Shown: positions 10,326-21,603 of the stretch, one piece after another
Layout: the number at the start of each line of letters is the position of its first letter
Numbering within the stretch: the stretch's first letter is position 1
DNA from: Triticum aestivum
Lineage: Eukaryota > Streptophyta > Magnoliopsida > Poales > Poaceae
Reading direction: 5' to 3'
Length of the DNA: 64,000 nt
NCBI RefSeq assembly: GCF_018294505.1
Contig: NC_057811.1
Span: 405,196,790 to 405,260,789, forward strand
The notes under the pieces: generated by a model
The model's input: only the letters and a program-made list of their open reading frames with translations
Told to the model about the DNA's origin: nothing
Database searches by the model: none
Made by a program: the position numbers and the translations under genes

Positions 10326-13107
10326 TCACTTAGACTGACTAAATTCTTCTTCTATACCATCCAACAGGCTGTCTAGCCTACAATCCCGTTGGTAATACTT
10401 TGCGGCTAATTCTACCTGGTCATACACCAAACTGATGGGGATCTCTTTCCCATCGGGCCCCACAGGTCCGACCTCGGTCATGTGGTTCGGGTCAGCCTTG
10501 GTATATCGCGTCTTCACCATGGCCCAGGCTTCCCTCGCAACTTGTCGGCAGGCTGATATCTTCCATAATCGGAAGCGCCGCCGCGCTCCCTTGAGCTTCT
10601 CTATAAGCTCCCCCATGCCTCCTGGCGGGGAGGCGGATGGCCACAAGGCTTGGGCAATGCCCTGCATCACCTGCCGAACTTGTTCGTGCAGTTGTGAGAG
10701 CTCTGGCAGAAGATCGCCCGCAGACCCGGGCATCTCCTCCATGGGACGACCCGTCAGCATACCTGCAGACATAACTCTGTTAGCCGGGTTCTTCGCCGAA
10801 CTCTTTAAAAGTTTGTTCAAGCACTTACTGAAAATGCCGCGTCGAAGCCTCTTATTCTCCTTTACGGAGTCAGCAAGCTGGGCTCGAACATCTTTCAGTT
10901 CCACGCCCAGCTGGATATTGGCGTCTCGGAGATCGTTTTTCTCCCGCCTAACCCGTGTAAGCACGCGCTCGCCAGCCTTTAGCTGTCGTTGAGCACGCGG
11001 CTCATCCCCTATCACGACCTCCGGATTCACTCCAGAGTCATGTGCAGAATCTATTGTTAGATTTGCATGCATGCCGCATACTACCTGGTACCTGTCATTC
11101 TTTGCAAATAAGTGTTACCAGATGGGGCCTTCTTGGACTCCTTTACTGCGGCAATTGCGGCCTGAAGCTGGGCTTTGCACTCCTCCAGCTCTTGAGACAA
11201 CTGGGTATTCTTCTCCGTAAGAACCTATGCAAACAATGATCCTTAAATCAGTTGTGCCAACTGTTTCAAGTCTCAGGGGCTACTGATATACATAATTATT
11301 AGATTTTCTTACCCGTATATCCTTTACATACTGGTCCATGGCTTTGGCAAGACCATTTTGAGCAGCTCGGATGTACGCATCTCCTGAGTTAAAGGCGTCG
11401 AACGCCTCTTGGGAGAAACAAGCGTCGCGGAGTACGGCCCAGCGGCGCCTGTGATTCATGGCACTCTCCACTTCGGAATTCGTAGCAGACAGCCTATCTG
11501 CATCCTCTGTAGGAGGAACATACGGTGTTGGCCCCATGTTAGCGTCCGCCTCTAGGTCCGGCTCTGGAGCCTGGCTGATGGAGGCGTGGCCGGCAACCTC
11601 TCCGGATATAGTCCGGCGAGCGTTTTTCCTGCTAGGAAACATGGACGTTATTATATTTTAAAAAGACGACAACCACGGAGCGGGATTCTGTTTCATACCT
11701 CCGCGACGACGTCTCAGTCCTGACCGCCTTCCTTTTAAGCCTACCCGGCTTCGGTGCCCCTTGTTGGTGAGTCACTGCGGGTTCGGCATGGCGTCCCGAG
11801 GGCCTTCCCTGTAAGACACCATATGTGTGCGGTAGGTGAAGTGCAGAAAAATGGATCCTTCTCGGAAGTTGGGACTCCGGCTTTACTTACATGCGATGCA
11901 GGGAGTAGTCCAGGATAATCGGCTATGATGGCCACCATGGCATCATTGCAGCTCAATTGATAGAACGTCCTGTCAATCAGCTCCACAAATGTGTCCGGAT
12001 CCTCTTCGAGTCCGGGGTCGAGGGCCCGGTCAGGGTCCTCTGGTTGTGGAGGCGGGCTGTGGACCTCCCTCACAGCTTTTCGCAGCTCCTACTATGAAAT
12101 AGCAAGGTAAATATTTATGACAAAGAATGCGGGAAGGTCTGGAGTAAAAAGTAGCAGCTCACCCAGTTTGGGGGGTTGTACATGGAGAATCCATCTCGTG
12201 GCTTGATACAGATGAACTCCTCTTCCTCTCCTTTGTATAAATCGGACAGTATTTTCGCTAGGGCAGCGATGGAGTCCGGACCTTTACGACCGCAGCGGGT
12301 GGCATCGTCTTCTCCATTGAAGTGCCACATGGGTTGTCCCCGATATTGAAGTGGCTGCACCCGCCGCATTATACATATTGACATAACCTCGACTATTGTC
12401 AATCCTGATTTGGCCAGCGTTTGTATCCGGCCCATCAGGTAAAGGACCTCTCTGTTATCTTCCTCCTGGGGGCTCCGAGGGCGCCAGCTGCGGCATTTCT
12501 TCAGAGGGGCATCATTAAACTCAGGAAGGCCCATCCGAACAGGGTCCGGAAGGGGGACGTCCTCCATATAAAACCACTCCGAAGGCCAATCTTCGGATGT
12601 CTTCTTCGGAGTACCGAACAGATATCCGGTCCTGGCGATGCGCCATATCTCGGCTCCGCCCACTTGATATATCGACCCCTCTTGTGTACGGGGTACGAGG
12701 CAGAACAACCTCTTCCATAGCTCGAAATGAGCTTCACAGCCCAAAAACAGCTCGCAAAGGGCGACATAGCATGCGATTTGTAATATGGAGGCAGGAGTAA
12801 AATTATGCAGTTGGAGGCCGTAGAACTCCAGGAGCCCGCGGAGGAACGGATGGATTGGAAATCCAAGTCCCCTTAACAAGTACGGGACAAGGCATACCCG
12901 CTCCCTCATGGATGGGTTGGGAAAGCTCTCCGCTTGTTCCCCGCCATTGTAAGTGGCTAGTCCAGCTCGGACGGGGACCATATATGCAGGAGGAAGAAAC
13001 CCCTGGGTTTGTAAATCTACTAACTGTCTGTGGGATACGGAACACTTCTTCCAGTTGCCTGGCTTAGGGCTACGGGAGCGAGAGGAGGAGCTGCGACGAC
13101 CGGCCAT
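10326..13107 (-). CDS. Spliced antisense gene of element A, intact 777-codon frame over seven exons
   Basis: Predicted exons on the minus strand: 13107-12163, 12088-11891, 11808-11699, 11628-11313, 11224-11119, 11050-10829 and 10762-10326. Every intron starts GT and ends AG and is 66-88 bp; donors include GTGAGC, GTAAGT, GTATGA, GTAAGA and GTAAGT. The phases join so that the total is 2334 nt (777 codons plus TGA) with no internal stop, although several exons are closed outside the predicted splice. Exon 1 (315 aa) starts with an Arg/Ser-rich tail, then a globular domain like the PF04195 'putative gypsy type transposon' family (GLGFPIHPFLRGLLEFYGLQ, later EWFYMEDV). Exon 3 is basic (KPGRLKRKA, NLS-like). 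Exons 4-6 are Glu/Lys/Gln-rich and probably coiled coil. Function unknown; possibly nuclear or chromatin-targeting (inference). Exact acceptors of exons 2, 4 and 6 are the weakest points. Confidence 0.8.
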
Positions 13108-13191
13108 GATAGGATGGATTTTTTCCGGGCGCGCTCCGATGGATACTCGCTGAGGGAGGATGGTGTGATCTGGATCTGAGGATCCCCCGTC

Positions 13192-13200
13192 CCTTAAATA
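13192..13200 (-). promoter_or_regulatory. TATA box of the antisense gene in A
   Basis: TATTTAAGG on the minus strand, about 85 bp upstream of the ATG at 13107. The antisense gene of D has a TATA box at nearly the same distance (about 92 bp) from its ATG. Confidence 0.55.
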
Positions 13201-13420
13201 GACGATTTACTCACATGGTTAGGGTGGCAAGTGCAAAAATGCCCCGACTTCTCGCATTCGCTCGACACGTGGAGGATAGCCATTATTAGGCGCAGAAGCC
13301 GAGGAGTGCAACATTCATGGGAAGCCGGACACTACTCGACAGGTACTCAGGACTTGGAGAAGAACCCGCCTTGCAATGCCGAAGACAATCTGTGCGCCGG
13401 ACTCATCGTCATTGAAGCCT

Positions 13421-13434
13421 GGTTCGGGGGCTAC
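13421..13434 (+). other. PPT of element A
   Basis: GGTTCGGGGGCTAC directly abuts the 3' LTR; it would prime plus-strand DNA synthesis. Confidence 0.75.
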
Positions 13435-13904
13435 TGAGGGAGTCCTAGATTAGGGGGTCCTCGGACAACCGGACTATATCCTTTGGCCGGACTGTTAGAC
13501 TATGAAGATACAAGATTGAAGACTTCGTCCCGTGTCCGGGTGGGACTCTCCTTGGCGTGGAAGGCAAGCTTGGCAATACAGATATGTAGATCTCCCCCCT
13601 TGTAACCGACTCTGTGTAACCCTAGCCCCCTCCGGTGTCTATATAAACCGGAGGGTTTAGTCCATAGGACAAGAACAATGATACCATAGGCTAGCTTCTA
13701 GGGTTTAGCCTCTACGATCTCGTGGTAGATCAACTCTCCTAATACTCATATCATCAAGATCAATCAAGCAAGAAGTAGGGTATTACCTCCATCGAGAGGG
13801 CCCGAACCTGGGTAAACATCGTGTCCCCCGCCTCATGTTACCATCCGCCTTAGACGCACAGTTCGGGACCCCCTACCCGAGATCCGCCGGTTTTGACACC
13901 GACA
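13435..13904 (+). repeat. Element A 3' LTR
   Basis: 470 bp, TATA box at 13640-13647, ends GACACCGACA followed by TSD copy GCGTG (13905-13909). Confidence 0.95.
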
Positions 13905-14409
13905 GCGTGGGAGGGGCGAGAGCCCCTTCGAGATTGGATCTGTCTCTCTGTCTCTCTGAGTTTCTGCGTTCTCGTATCTGGCCTTTCACCGTTTCTTTTA
14001 TAACGAGATCCGTAACTCCGATTGGGCAGAATTTTGGACACGATCTCTATCCGGAAATTAGCTTTCTTGCGACGAAAGAAGGTCTCCAACCGCCTTATGG
14101 GGTGGCCACAAGGGTCCAGGGCGCGCCCCCTGCCTCGTGGCCCCCTCGGGCATCCTATCGCGTTGATTCTTCTTCCCAAAAATCACATATATTCCAAAAA
14201 AAATCTCTGTCAGGTTTTATCCCGTTTGGACTCCGTTTGATATGGATTTTCTGCGAAACAAAAAACATGCAACAAACAGGAACTGGCACTGGGCACTGGA
14301 TCAATATGTTAGTCCCAAAAATAGTATAAAAAGTTGCCAAAAGTATAGGAAAGTTGTATAATATTGGCATGGAACAATCAAAAATTATAGATACGACGGA
14401 GACGTATCA
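13905..14409 (-). repeat. Element E 5' LTR, outer portion
   Basis: Resumes the E LTR after A (GCGTGGGAGGGGCGAGAGCC continues the sequence broken at 3865) and ends with the terminal TGATACGTCTCC (minus) at 14409. Confidence 0.85.
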
Positions 14410-15290
14410 CTTATCGGATTTCGGGTTCCGGCAAAACCCTTGAGGTTCGAACACTGGGGTGCGCGCGAAGATCTCCCCCTACCTAATCACGCCCTCACCC
14501 TCACCGCGATCTCTAGGGCTAAACTCAACAAACTCACAACACAAAGGACACAAGATTTATACTGGTTCGGGCCACCGATGTGGTGTAATACCCTACTCCA
14601 GTGTGGTGGTGGTGGATTGCCTTGGAGGCTGATGATGAACAGTACAAGGGAAGAAAAGCCTCCTGAGGTGGGTTGTTCTTGTGCTTGGTGAGCTGGTGAA
14701 GGTTTCGATCCCCTGCTATGGAGGTGGCTAGTCCTATTTATAGAGGCCCTGGTCCTCTTCCCAAATATTGAGCGGGAAGGGATGCCACAACGGCCAGTTT
14801 GAAGGGGGACACCTAGTACAAGCTATCCTGACTAAAGGTGGTCTTCGCCTGCCAAAGGGTCTGGTGGTGACGCCGTCTTGGGCTCCACGGTGACCTCCAT
14901 CCTGTCGTCCTGCTGGTCTTGGTCTCGTTGCACCGATATGGAAACCTTTGCCTGATGCCTCGGTACTCTTTGCATGCGCTTGCCTCCTTAGCACCAAAGG
15001 GGAAACGAGGATGCTGCGATCGCTGGCGCCCGCCTGGCCTTGATCCTCATGGCTTACGTCATGGGAAACCTCGCGAGGTACCCCTTGCCTTGATCTCTCC
15101 ACCCCTCGCGAGCCAGCCTGGTGAGGCCGCCCCTGAGGAGGTCTTGTGTCGTCCGCCTCGCGAGGCTTGGCCCCTCGCGAGGGTCTTGAGTACTTTCTGG
15201 TGAAGATGGGCCATACGGGCCCGCTTGTGGAGCCACGTCGTGGGCCGCAGGCAGGCAAGTCTGGGGACCCCCGTTCCTAGAATGCCGACA
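14410..15290 (-). repeat. Element D 3' LTR, partial (881 bp visible)
   Basis: LTR terminus on the minus strand is TGTCGGCATTCTAGG at 15290. TATA box TATAAATA (minus) at 14735-14742. GC-rich, with repeated CTCGCGAGG palindromes at about 15070-15180. The rest of the LTR lies beyond E, outside the window. Confidence 0.8.
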
Positions 15291-15491
15291 GTAGCCCCCG
15301 GGCCCAAGGCGCGCTCGGACTTGGCTTCGAGGCGAAGCCAAAGGGCAAGTGCGGAGCGCCGCGGGCCCCAACAGCCTGCGGCCCCGCTCGACGCGTGGCG
15401 ATTGATTGGACGTGGGCATCTCCGCCTCCCCACGCTGCCTCGGCAACTGCCCGACTTGACGAGTCCCTGCTGCATGCAAAAAAGGTTATCA
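15291..15491 (-). other. PPT and 3' interior of element D
   Basis: The PPT read on minus is CTTGGGCCCGGGGGCTAC (15291-15308), then GC-rich non-coding sequence up to H. Bases 15487-15491 (TATCA) are the left TSD of H. Confidence 0.75.
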
Positions 15492-18400
15492 TGTAACACC
15501 CCAGATTCGATGCGCCAGGTGTCTTTCAGTTATTCATGGTTGTTGCCATGTCATTTGCTTGCGTGTTGCATTTTGCCATGTCATCATCTGCATTTCATCT
15601 GCATGTTTTTCAAAACTTGCATCCGTTTGGGTTTCCCCGGTTCTCTCCGTTGTCCGTTCTGAGCCCTTTCACACTCGCACGCGCCCGCAGCACCTCCGAA
15701 ATATTATTTTATTAGTGGCATAAAAATGTTCTCGGAATGGGGTGAAAGTTGGCGTGTAGTCTCATTATAGTGTAGGTAGACCGCCTGTCAAGTTTCGTCG
15801 CATTCGGAGCTCGTTTGATAGCCCAACCGTTAAACATATAGCGGTACCGTTGCCGGTACTTTCGTCGGACGTTTCGGTCTCCGAAACAGTTGCCGGGCCG
15901 CGCTTCATCTCTCCCCTCTCAGCCCAACCCCTCTTCACAGCCCAACTACAGCCCATCTGGTCCACCTACACCACCCCTCCGCTCCGGACCCTCCGATGGC
16001 GATCGTACGGTCCGAAACGGAGCAAATCCCCCTAAACCTAGCCCATGTCTATAAATAGACACCCACCTGCCTAAAATGGACTAACCCTAGCCCCTTCTCA
16101 AATTCCGCGCCGCCAGCCACCTCCCACCTCTTCCTCGGATCCCGCGCCGCCGCCTTCTCCTCGGAATCCGGCGCCCCCAGTCGTCTCCCGCCACTTGGCA
16201 AGTCCCCAGCGGCTGGCGCCGCCGCCCCCTCCTCCAACCCGCGCATGCCACGCGTCCCCCTGCCTCCACTCCCGTTGCCGCGGCCCTCCCGGCCCAGATC
16301 GGGCCCGCCCCGGGCCGCATCTGGGCCCCACAAGCCCGCACGCCGCCCAGCCGCGCCCGAGCTCGGCTCCCACCGCCGCCGCACCTCGCTGGAGGTCACG
16401 TCGGCTGCGCCTCGGCCTCCCCCTACCCATGCCATCCTCCTCGTCGGCCGGAGCCCCGCAGCAGCTTCTCGTCGCCACCCCGCGCCGGCAACCGCCGCCT
16501 CGCTGGCGACCAGGATCTCGCCGTCATCGGATCCCGAGCTCCCCGTCGCCACACCGCCGACCATCGCTCCTCGCCGGACCCAGGAGCTCGCCGGCGCCGT
16601 CTCCTCGCCGGATCGGGTCGGGGTGGATGAGATCCACCCGTCCCCCGATCCAAACATGCCGTCCCCGCCCTGGATCTCTCCGCCCCGAACCGCTCCGTCC
16701 CGTTGACTTTTCCGCGAGGTGGTTATTTTCGTCTAAGTCCCCAAAAACTCCGATTATGTTGCATAGTTTGACCTGTCATAACTTGATGCTCGGTGATCCG
16801 TTTTACATGCATGATATATCAAAATGTTCACCATGAGATGCTCTGCATTTTGTTGCATTGTGTCATGTTCATTTGAGTACATCTTGATGCATTAATCAGT
16901 GTTGCAAGAGTGCTATATGATGTTAACTGCTGTCTGTTATCAGAACTTGCTGATTTGTTATTTTCGTTGCATTTTGTGTGTGCATCCTATGAGCATGAGC
17001 TCTACATGTGTTTTGTACTACATCATGCCATCTTTACAGGGGTGCTTGTCTTGTATTTTTTTAGTATATGTGATGACTAGCACAAGCATGCCAAGTAGCC
17101 TCCGTGATGTTGCTGATTTCTGTGACTTAGTCATTTCTGCCAAGTCTGTAGCTGTAACTTTGTGATGCTATGTAAACCTGCTGTCACCATGAGTTATATG
17201 CATAATCTGGAGATGTTCACTAAGGGTGTTTTGTTATACATGTTATGATGTATCCATCCATGCCCTTGGTTACATTTATAGCATGCTGTAGCTTGTTGCA
17301 AACTTGCTCTCAAATTGCTAAATAATGTTGCTGTCAGCCTGTTAACATGAAGTTCAGTTTTGACATGTGTTTTGCTAGTGATCCATGCACCCTATGAACT
17401 TGATCTTGCCATGCTTAGCTTCATAATTAGGCCATATTACTGTTGGATGCCTTCACATGCCATGAAATGCTTTGTGATGAGTGATTTGAGCTCGGAAAGA
17501 TGCCTTCATAATTCTGTTTATGCCATGCTCAGTTTTTCCGCCAAGTCTGAATCTGTTTATGAAACTTGCTATGTTTACATGGATGCCATCATATCTTCTG
17601 TACCTTTTTGGCTCGTTATCAGTAAGGGACTTTGGTTCTATGCAATTGTTAGATTCATGCCATGCCTTTTTTTGCTATGATATGTTCCTGTAGTATGTTG
17701 TTTGATAGCTCTAAACTTTGCAACCTGATGTTATTTCTGCCATGTCCAGTGATTTCCACCAAGTCTGTGAAACTGTTATTATTTGCAATCTTGCCATGTC
17801 CTTTTGAGCATGTTCTAGTGTTTTCTGGGAATAGCTCAGTGTTCATGTTTTGCAATGCTTTACCTACACGTCACGTCCATATCTTTTGTTTTCATGTTGA
17901 GGTGTTGTAGCATGTTGTTTTGATGCATGCAAAATTCCTAGTTGCTGTTTTGGACAGATTGTTGCTATGTCTTGTTTGGAGTGTATGTGTTGCACCGTTG
18001 CTCCGTTTTGAGCATGCTCTATATGAAAATTGCTTAGTTTTGCATGTAGTTCCATATTACCTTGTTGCATCCTTGTTTTGAGTGTGTTTGCTTGATGTTT
18101 GAATGCATTTTGCATCAATGCCATGTTTAACTTGTTTTGCTCTTATCTTCTAGGCCGTAGCTCCGAATCTAATGAACTTTATATGTAACTTGACTAGAAT
18201 TTCGTGTAGATCATCTTGGTACATCTTAACTGGCTGTTTAACAACTTGAACATAAAGTTTATTCAGATCTGGACCAATTTTGAAATTTGCATATGAGGAC
18301 TTATCGGAATTGTCATATGTTGTTTCCGGCCTCATTCAAACTTGCTTTGATGTGTTGCTCTTGAATGCATCATCTCTTGCCATGAGTAGCTTCATGTAGC

Positions 18401-19131
18401 CTTGTCATGCATCATACTTGGTTTAGAATCATGCGATGTTTATGTGATGGTTGTTTACTATGTTGTTTGCTTCTTTCCGGTTGTGCTCCTTCTCGTTAGT
18501 TCCTGTTTCGTTGCGATCGGGAGGATTCGTTCGTCTACGCTTGGGTCGTCTTCGTGGCTTCATCTTCTTCATGGACTCGTTCTTCTTCCTAGCGGGATTT
18601 CAGGCAAGATGACCGTCTTCTTGGATCTCATTACTATCATTGCTATGCTAGTTGCCTCGATGCTATCGCTATGCCGCGTTACCTACCACTTGCTTTTCAA
18701 GCCTCCCAAATTGCCATGAACCTCTAACCTTTGTCACCCTTCCTAGCAAACCGTTGTTTGGCTATGTTACCGCTTTTGCGTAGCCCCTCTTATAGCGTTG
18801 CTAGTTGCAGGTAAAGTTGAAGATTGCTCCATGTTGGATTATGTTTTATGTTGGGATATCACAATATCTCTTAAATTATTAATGCATCTATATACTTGGT
18901 AAAGGGTGGAAGGCTCGGCCTCATGGCTGGTGTTTTGTTCCACTCTTGCCGCCCTAGTTTCTGTCATATTGGTATTATGTTCCCGGATTTTGCGTCCCTA
19001 ACGCGGTTGGGTGTTATGGGAACCCCTTGACAGTTCGCCTTGAATAAAACTCCTCTAGCAAGGCCCAACATTGGTTTTACCATTTGCCTAACAACCTATT
19101 ACCTTCCCCTTGGGAGTAATTAACCCGAGGG
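15492..19131 (+). repeat. H solo LTR, left portion
   Basis: Contains a TATA box, a GC-rich leader-like block (about 16090-16700, many Pro/Arg/Ala codons, no convincing protein) and a T-rich stretch (16720-18150) with many TGCCATG repeats, ending in a possible splice acceptor TTATCTTCTAG at about 18153. The T-rich block looks like an intron in a transcribed leader (inference). Confidence 0.6.
16050..16058 (+). promoter_or_regulatory. TATA box of H LTR
   Basis: TATAAATAG, followed by a GC-rich leader-like region, which gives the LTR's transcription direction. Confidence 0.55.
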
Positions 19132-19732
19132 TGTCGTGGAATTGTCACGGCAGATGTCCTTAGTGTCAGGACTTAGTCACGAGGCCAAAACTGTCGTGGA
19201 ATTGTCACGACAGATGTCCTTAGTGTCAGGACTTAGTCGCGAGGCCAACACATCTATGTGGTAGCTTGAGAGGGGTTGGGTGGAATCGAGAGACGCAACA
19301 CAAGACAAGGATTTAGACAGCTTCGGGCCCCGGGAAACATCATCCGGTAATAGCCCTACGTGCTGTTTGTTGTTGCCTGTCCCTCTTTCGTGTGCCCTGC
19401 CCCTCCTTATATAAGTTGGAGAGGCGGCTTTACATGTAGAGTCCTAGTAGGATTAGAACTAACTTATTCTCTATTACAAGTCAGATACAAGTACGGGTCT
19501 TGCTTCCTCGTAAAGGAAATATTCCTCATGCCTTCCGTCTTAAGCCGGCCCATAATAACACGTCCCGGCCTACTGGGCCTTGGGCCCTTGTCATCCGTCT
19601 GACCCGCCGTCGGGGCCATCATTAAGTCGCCAGGCTCATGAGTTGCCAATCTTCCGGCGGGTTACGATGAAGCATCAAGTCCGGCCGGGTCATACTCCCG
19701 GCCGGGTCATACCGCGGGGTATATCCCCAACA
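19132..19732 (-). repeat. Element C 3' LTR with terminal 60-bp duplication
   Basis: Bases 19132-19191 and 19192-19251 are near-identical direct copies of the LTR's outer end. The rest aligns with the single-copy 5' LTR. TATA-like TTATATAA at 19407-19414. Confidence 0.9.
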
Positions 19733-19746
19733 TTAGCCCCCAGTTT
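19733..19746 (-). other. PPT of element C
   Basis: AAACTGGGGGCTAA on the minus strand, abutting the 3' LTR. Confidence 0.8.
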
Positions 19747-20273
19747 AATTTGGATTTATCCATGTTAAACTGATCCTGTAAAATAAACACAAGAACAAAC
19801 TTGATAGGTTGTGCTCTGGGTTAAATATTTTCCTGAACCGGCACCTGATCATCTTTAGGTCCTTGTCATTTCCTCCTGGATGCATACTCAAGATCTTATA
19901 ACAAATCTCTTTTAACAGATATGTCCAAACCTTGCCAATGCAAAAAATCCAGGCACTTCTTCTAAAAAATCCGGGTCAATAGGCCAGCTTGATAACCAAT
20001 TTGCTGACATTGGCTCTTGTAGAGAAATATTATAAGAAATAATCCATTTGAGTCGGCCTTCAATGCGCCGACTTGACAAAAATATTGGTCTTGAAATATT
20101 CAACTGATATTCAACCGGCTTAAAGATGTAGATCTTGCCAATTTATGATTGCCAAAATTACCGGGTTATAAATAAATAATGTCGGGTCATGATTGTTGCA
20201 GACACCGGGTTAATCTGGTCTACTGCAAACTGAGAATTTGAAGATTTTTTCTCCCTTATATGCATATCACCTG

Positions 20274-20850
20274 TAGCCCCCAAGTGCCGGGTTGTCATGC
20301 TTACAGCAACCTGGGACTTGTAATTGCCTTATGTTCATAAAAACTTCAACCACTGTAGCCCCCAAGGGCCGGGTCATTATGCAATAATGAGCAAGGACTT
20401 TGTAGATATAACCATGTAAACTTGAGCAGCAACGTGTAGCCCCCAAGGGCCGGCTTAGTAAGATATTACTAAGCTCGGACTTTGTATATGATTCATGATA
20501 ATAACATCATATGATGTAATCTCCACCATGGGGCTTGAACCCACGTCCACAAGGTTAAGAGCTTTATACTCTACCAACTGAGCAGTGGATCTTTCAATAT
20601 AATGGATTAAGGCTTGTGTACCTTGAATTTTCAACATGAGCAATTGGTAGCCCCCAAGGGCCGGCTCATTACAATGTGATGAGTCAGGTCTTCAATAAGT
20701 TGAGCAAAAAATGTCCTTACATTAGCCCCCAAGTGCCATGGTGCATGCTGGCAGTGACATGGGACTTGCATATTTGATGTGATCTCAATTTAAATAATGT
20801 AGCCCCCAAGTGCCGTGTCGTAAGCCTGTAGCGACTCGGGACTATTCCTT
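20274..20850 (-). repeat. Array of six TAGCCCCCAAG stem-loop units
   Basis: Units start at about 20274, 20356, 20437, 20648, 20723 and 20800. Each begins TAGCCCCCAAG and can fold into a hairpin whose stem sequence differs between units while pairing is kept: GCTTAGTAA/TTACTAAGC in unit 3, TCATTAT/ATAATGA in unit 2, CAAGTGCCGGGTTG with CAACCTGGGACTTG in unit 1. Spacing is about 75-82 bp except where the tRNA relic interrupts. Confidence 0.8.
20521..20590 (-). pseudogene. tRNA-Lys(CUU)-like relic
   Basis: The minus strand reads GCTCAGTTGGTAGAG (D arm), CTCTTAA (anticodon loop, CUU) and GTGGGTTCAAGCCCCAT (T arm). The acceptor strands ATCCACT and GGTGGAG pair at 6 of 7 positions including a wobble. 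Compared with the plant tRNA-Lys(CUU) I recall, the two bases after the acceptor (positions 8-9) are missing and several stem positions are changed, so I call it a degenerate copy rather than a working gene. It lies between stem-loop units 3 and 4. Confidence 0.8.
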
Positions 20851-21603
20851 CCATTGTAGAATAAATCATATATATTGATAAAATAATAGCCATTGCGCCA
20901 CAGCGACTTTGAATACCTCATCTGTTGATAATTAACTCCGGAGTTTAAATACCCGGCGGCTCTTGGCTGATGGCGATTTAATACGCCTCCATTGTAAGCC
21001 GGAATTTGTACAACCCGACGGCTTATAGCCTTTGAGAAAATCAAGAAATGATAACCCTTTTGAGACACCAATTTCCATCTTTGATGATGGGCTTGAATTT
21101 AATCATTTATGTAAGTCATAGCTCTGTAAATCCTGCAGAGTTTAAACAACATATGCCCTGGCGACTTAACATCAAAAACCAGGGCGGGTAACCACCCAAA
21201 TGTAGTCTTATCCTGCACATAATTAGATCACAAGATCCCTTGGCGGTTTACCGCAGGGCGGGTCATAATATCTTACATATAACCATTGATGTGTAACAAG
21301 GAGTCACAGATAAGCCTGTTATGAATCATAACTTTGAAACATAACTATAATAATAATATTATACCTGTGATATTGAATTTTCACTGCCGGTTTATGTGAC
21401 CTGTGCAGTAAGGGTGATAACCCAATCTTTAGAAATCAAGACTTCCAAATGTTTATGATTGTCATATGATGGCAACTTATCATCCAAAGTCAAACCGGGT
21501 TAAATAGCAACCACTCATATACACTTTAGATATGATCAAAAGAGCTTCAAATAAAATCCAAAAATTGTTTGCAAAAAAGACTTCAAAAAATTTGAGGCTT
21601 CTG
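20851..21603. other. Non-coding interior of C
   Basis: No supportable gene. It contains CCGGCGG/GGCGGGT-rich segments and a GGCGGTTTACCGC near 21242 resembling GGCGGCTTACCGC near 32533 in B1, consistent with colinearity. Confidence 0.5.

Larger units (their letters stand above)
3866..13904 (+). mobile_element. Element A: complete Fatima-like Ty3/gypsy (Tat-type) retrotransposon
   Basis: Seen: 470-bp LTRs at 3866-4335 and 13435-13904, TG...CA ends, TSD GCGTG (3861-3865, 13905-13909), a PBS, gag/pol remnants in sense and a large spliced gene in antisense. I count 19 differences between LTRs (4.0%), about 1.6 My at 1.3e-8. Domain order protease, RT, RNase H, second RNase H, integrase, without a chromodomain that I can see, is the Tat/Retand type. 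The name Fatima is from memory of its LTR (TGAGGGAGTCCTGGATTAGG). Pol is dead; the antisense gene is open. Confidence 0.92.
1..14409 (-). mobile_element. Element E: non-autonomous gypsy-type LTR element, 5' part, split by A
   Basis: Seen: the LTR begins on the minus strand at 14409 with TGATACGTCTCC and ends at 2851 with GGGTTATCA. A degraded tRNA-Asp-type PBS follows, then an interior running left off the window. The LTR is interrupted by element A; without A and one TSD copy it is about 1515 bp. The flank at 14410-14414 (CTTAT) would be the right TSD, but its partner is outside the window. The visible interior has one long ORF and no recognisable protease, RT or integrase. From memory the LTR belongs to the Sabrina/WHAM-type group of Triticeae gypsy families; the exact name is uncertain. 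It sits in the LTR of element D. Confidence 0.85.

Noticed and set aside
16195..16836. 213-codon Pro/Arg/Ala-rich ORF in the H LTR
   Set aside because: GC-rich composition opens all frames here; no domain, and it lies in a leader-like region.
20521..20590. Functional tRNA-Lys gene
   Set aside because: Positions 8-9 are missing and the stems have mismatches compared with the plant tRNA; it lies within an element array.
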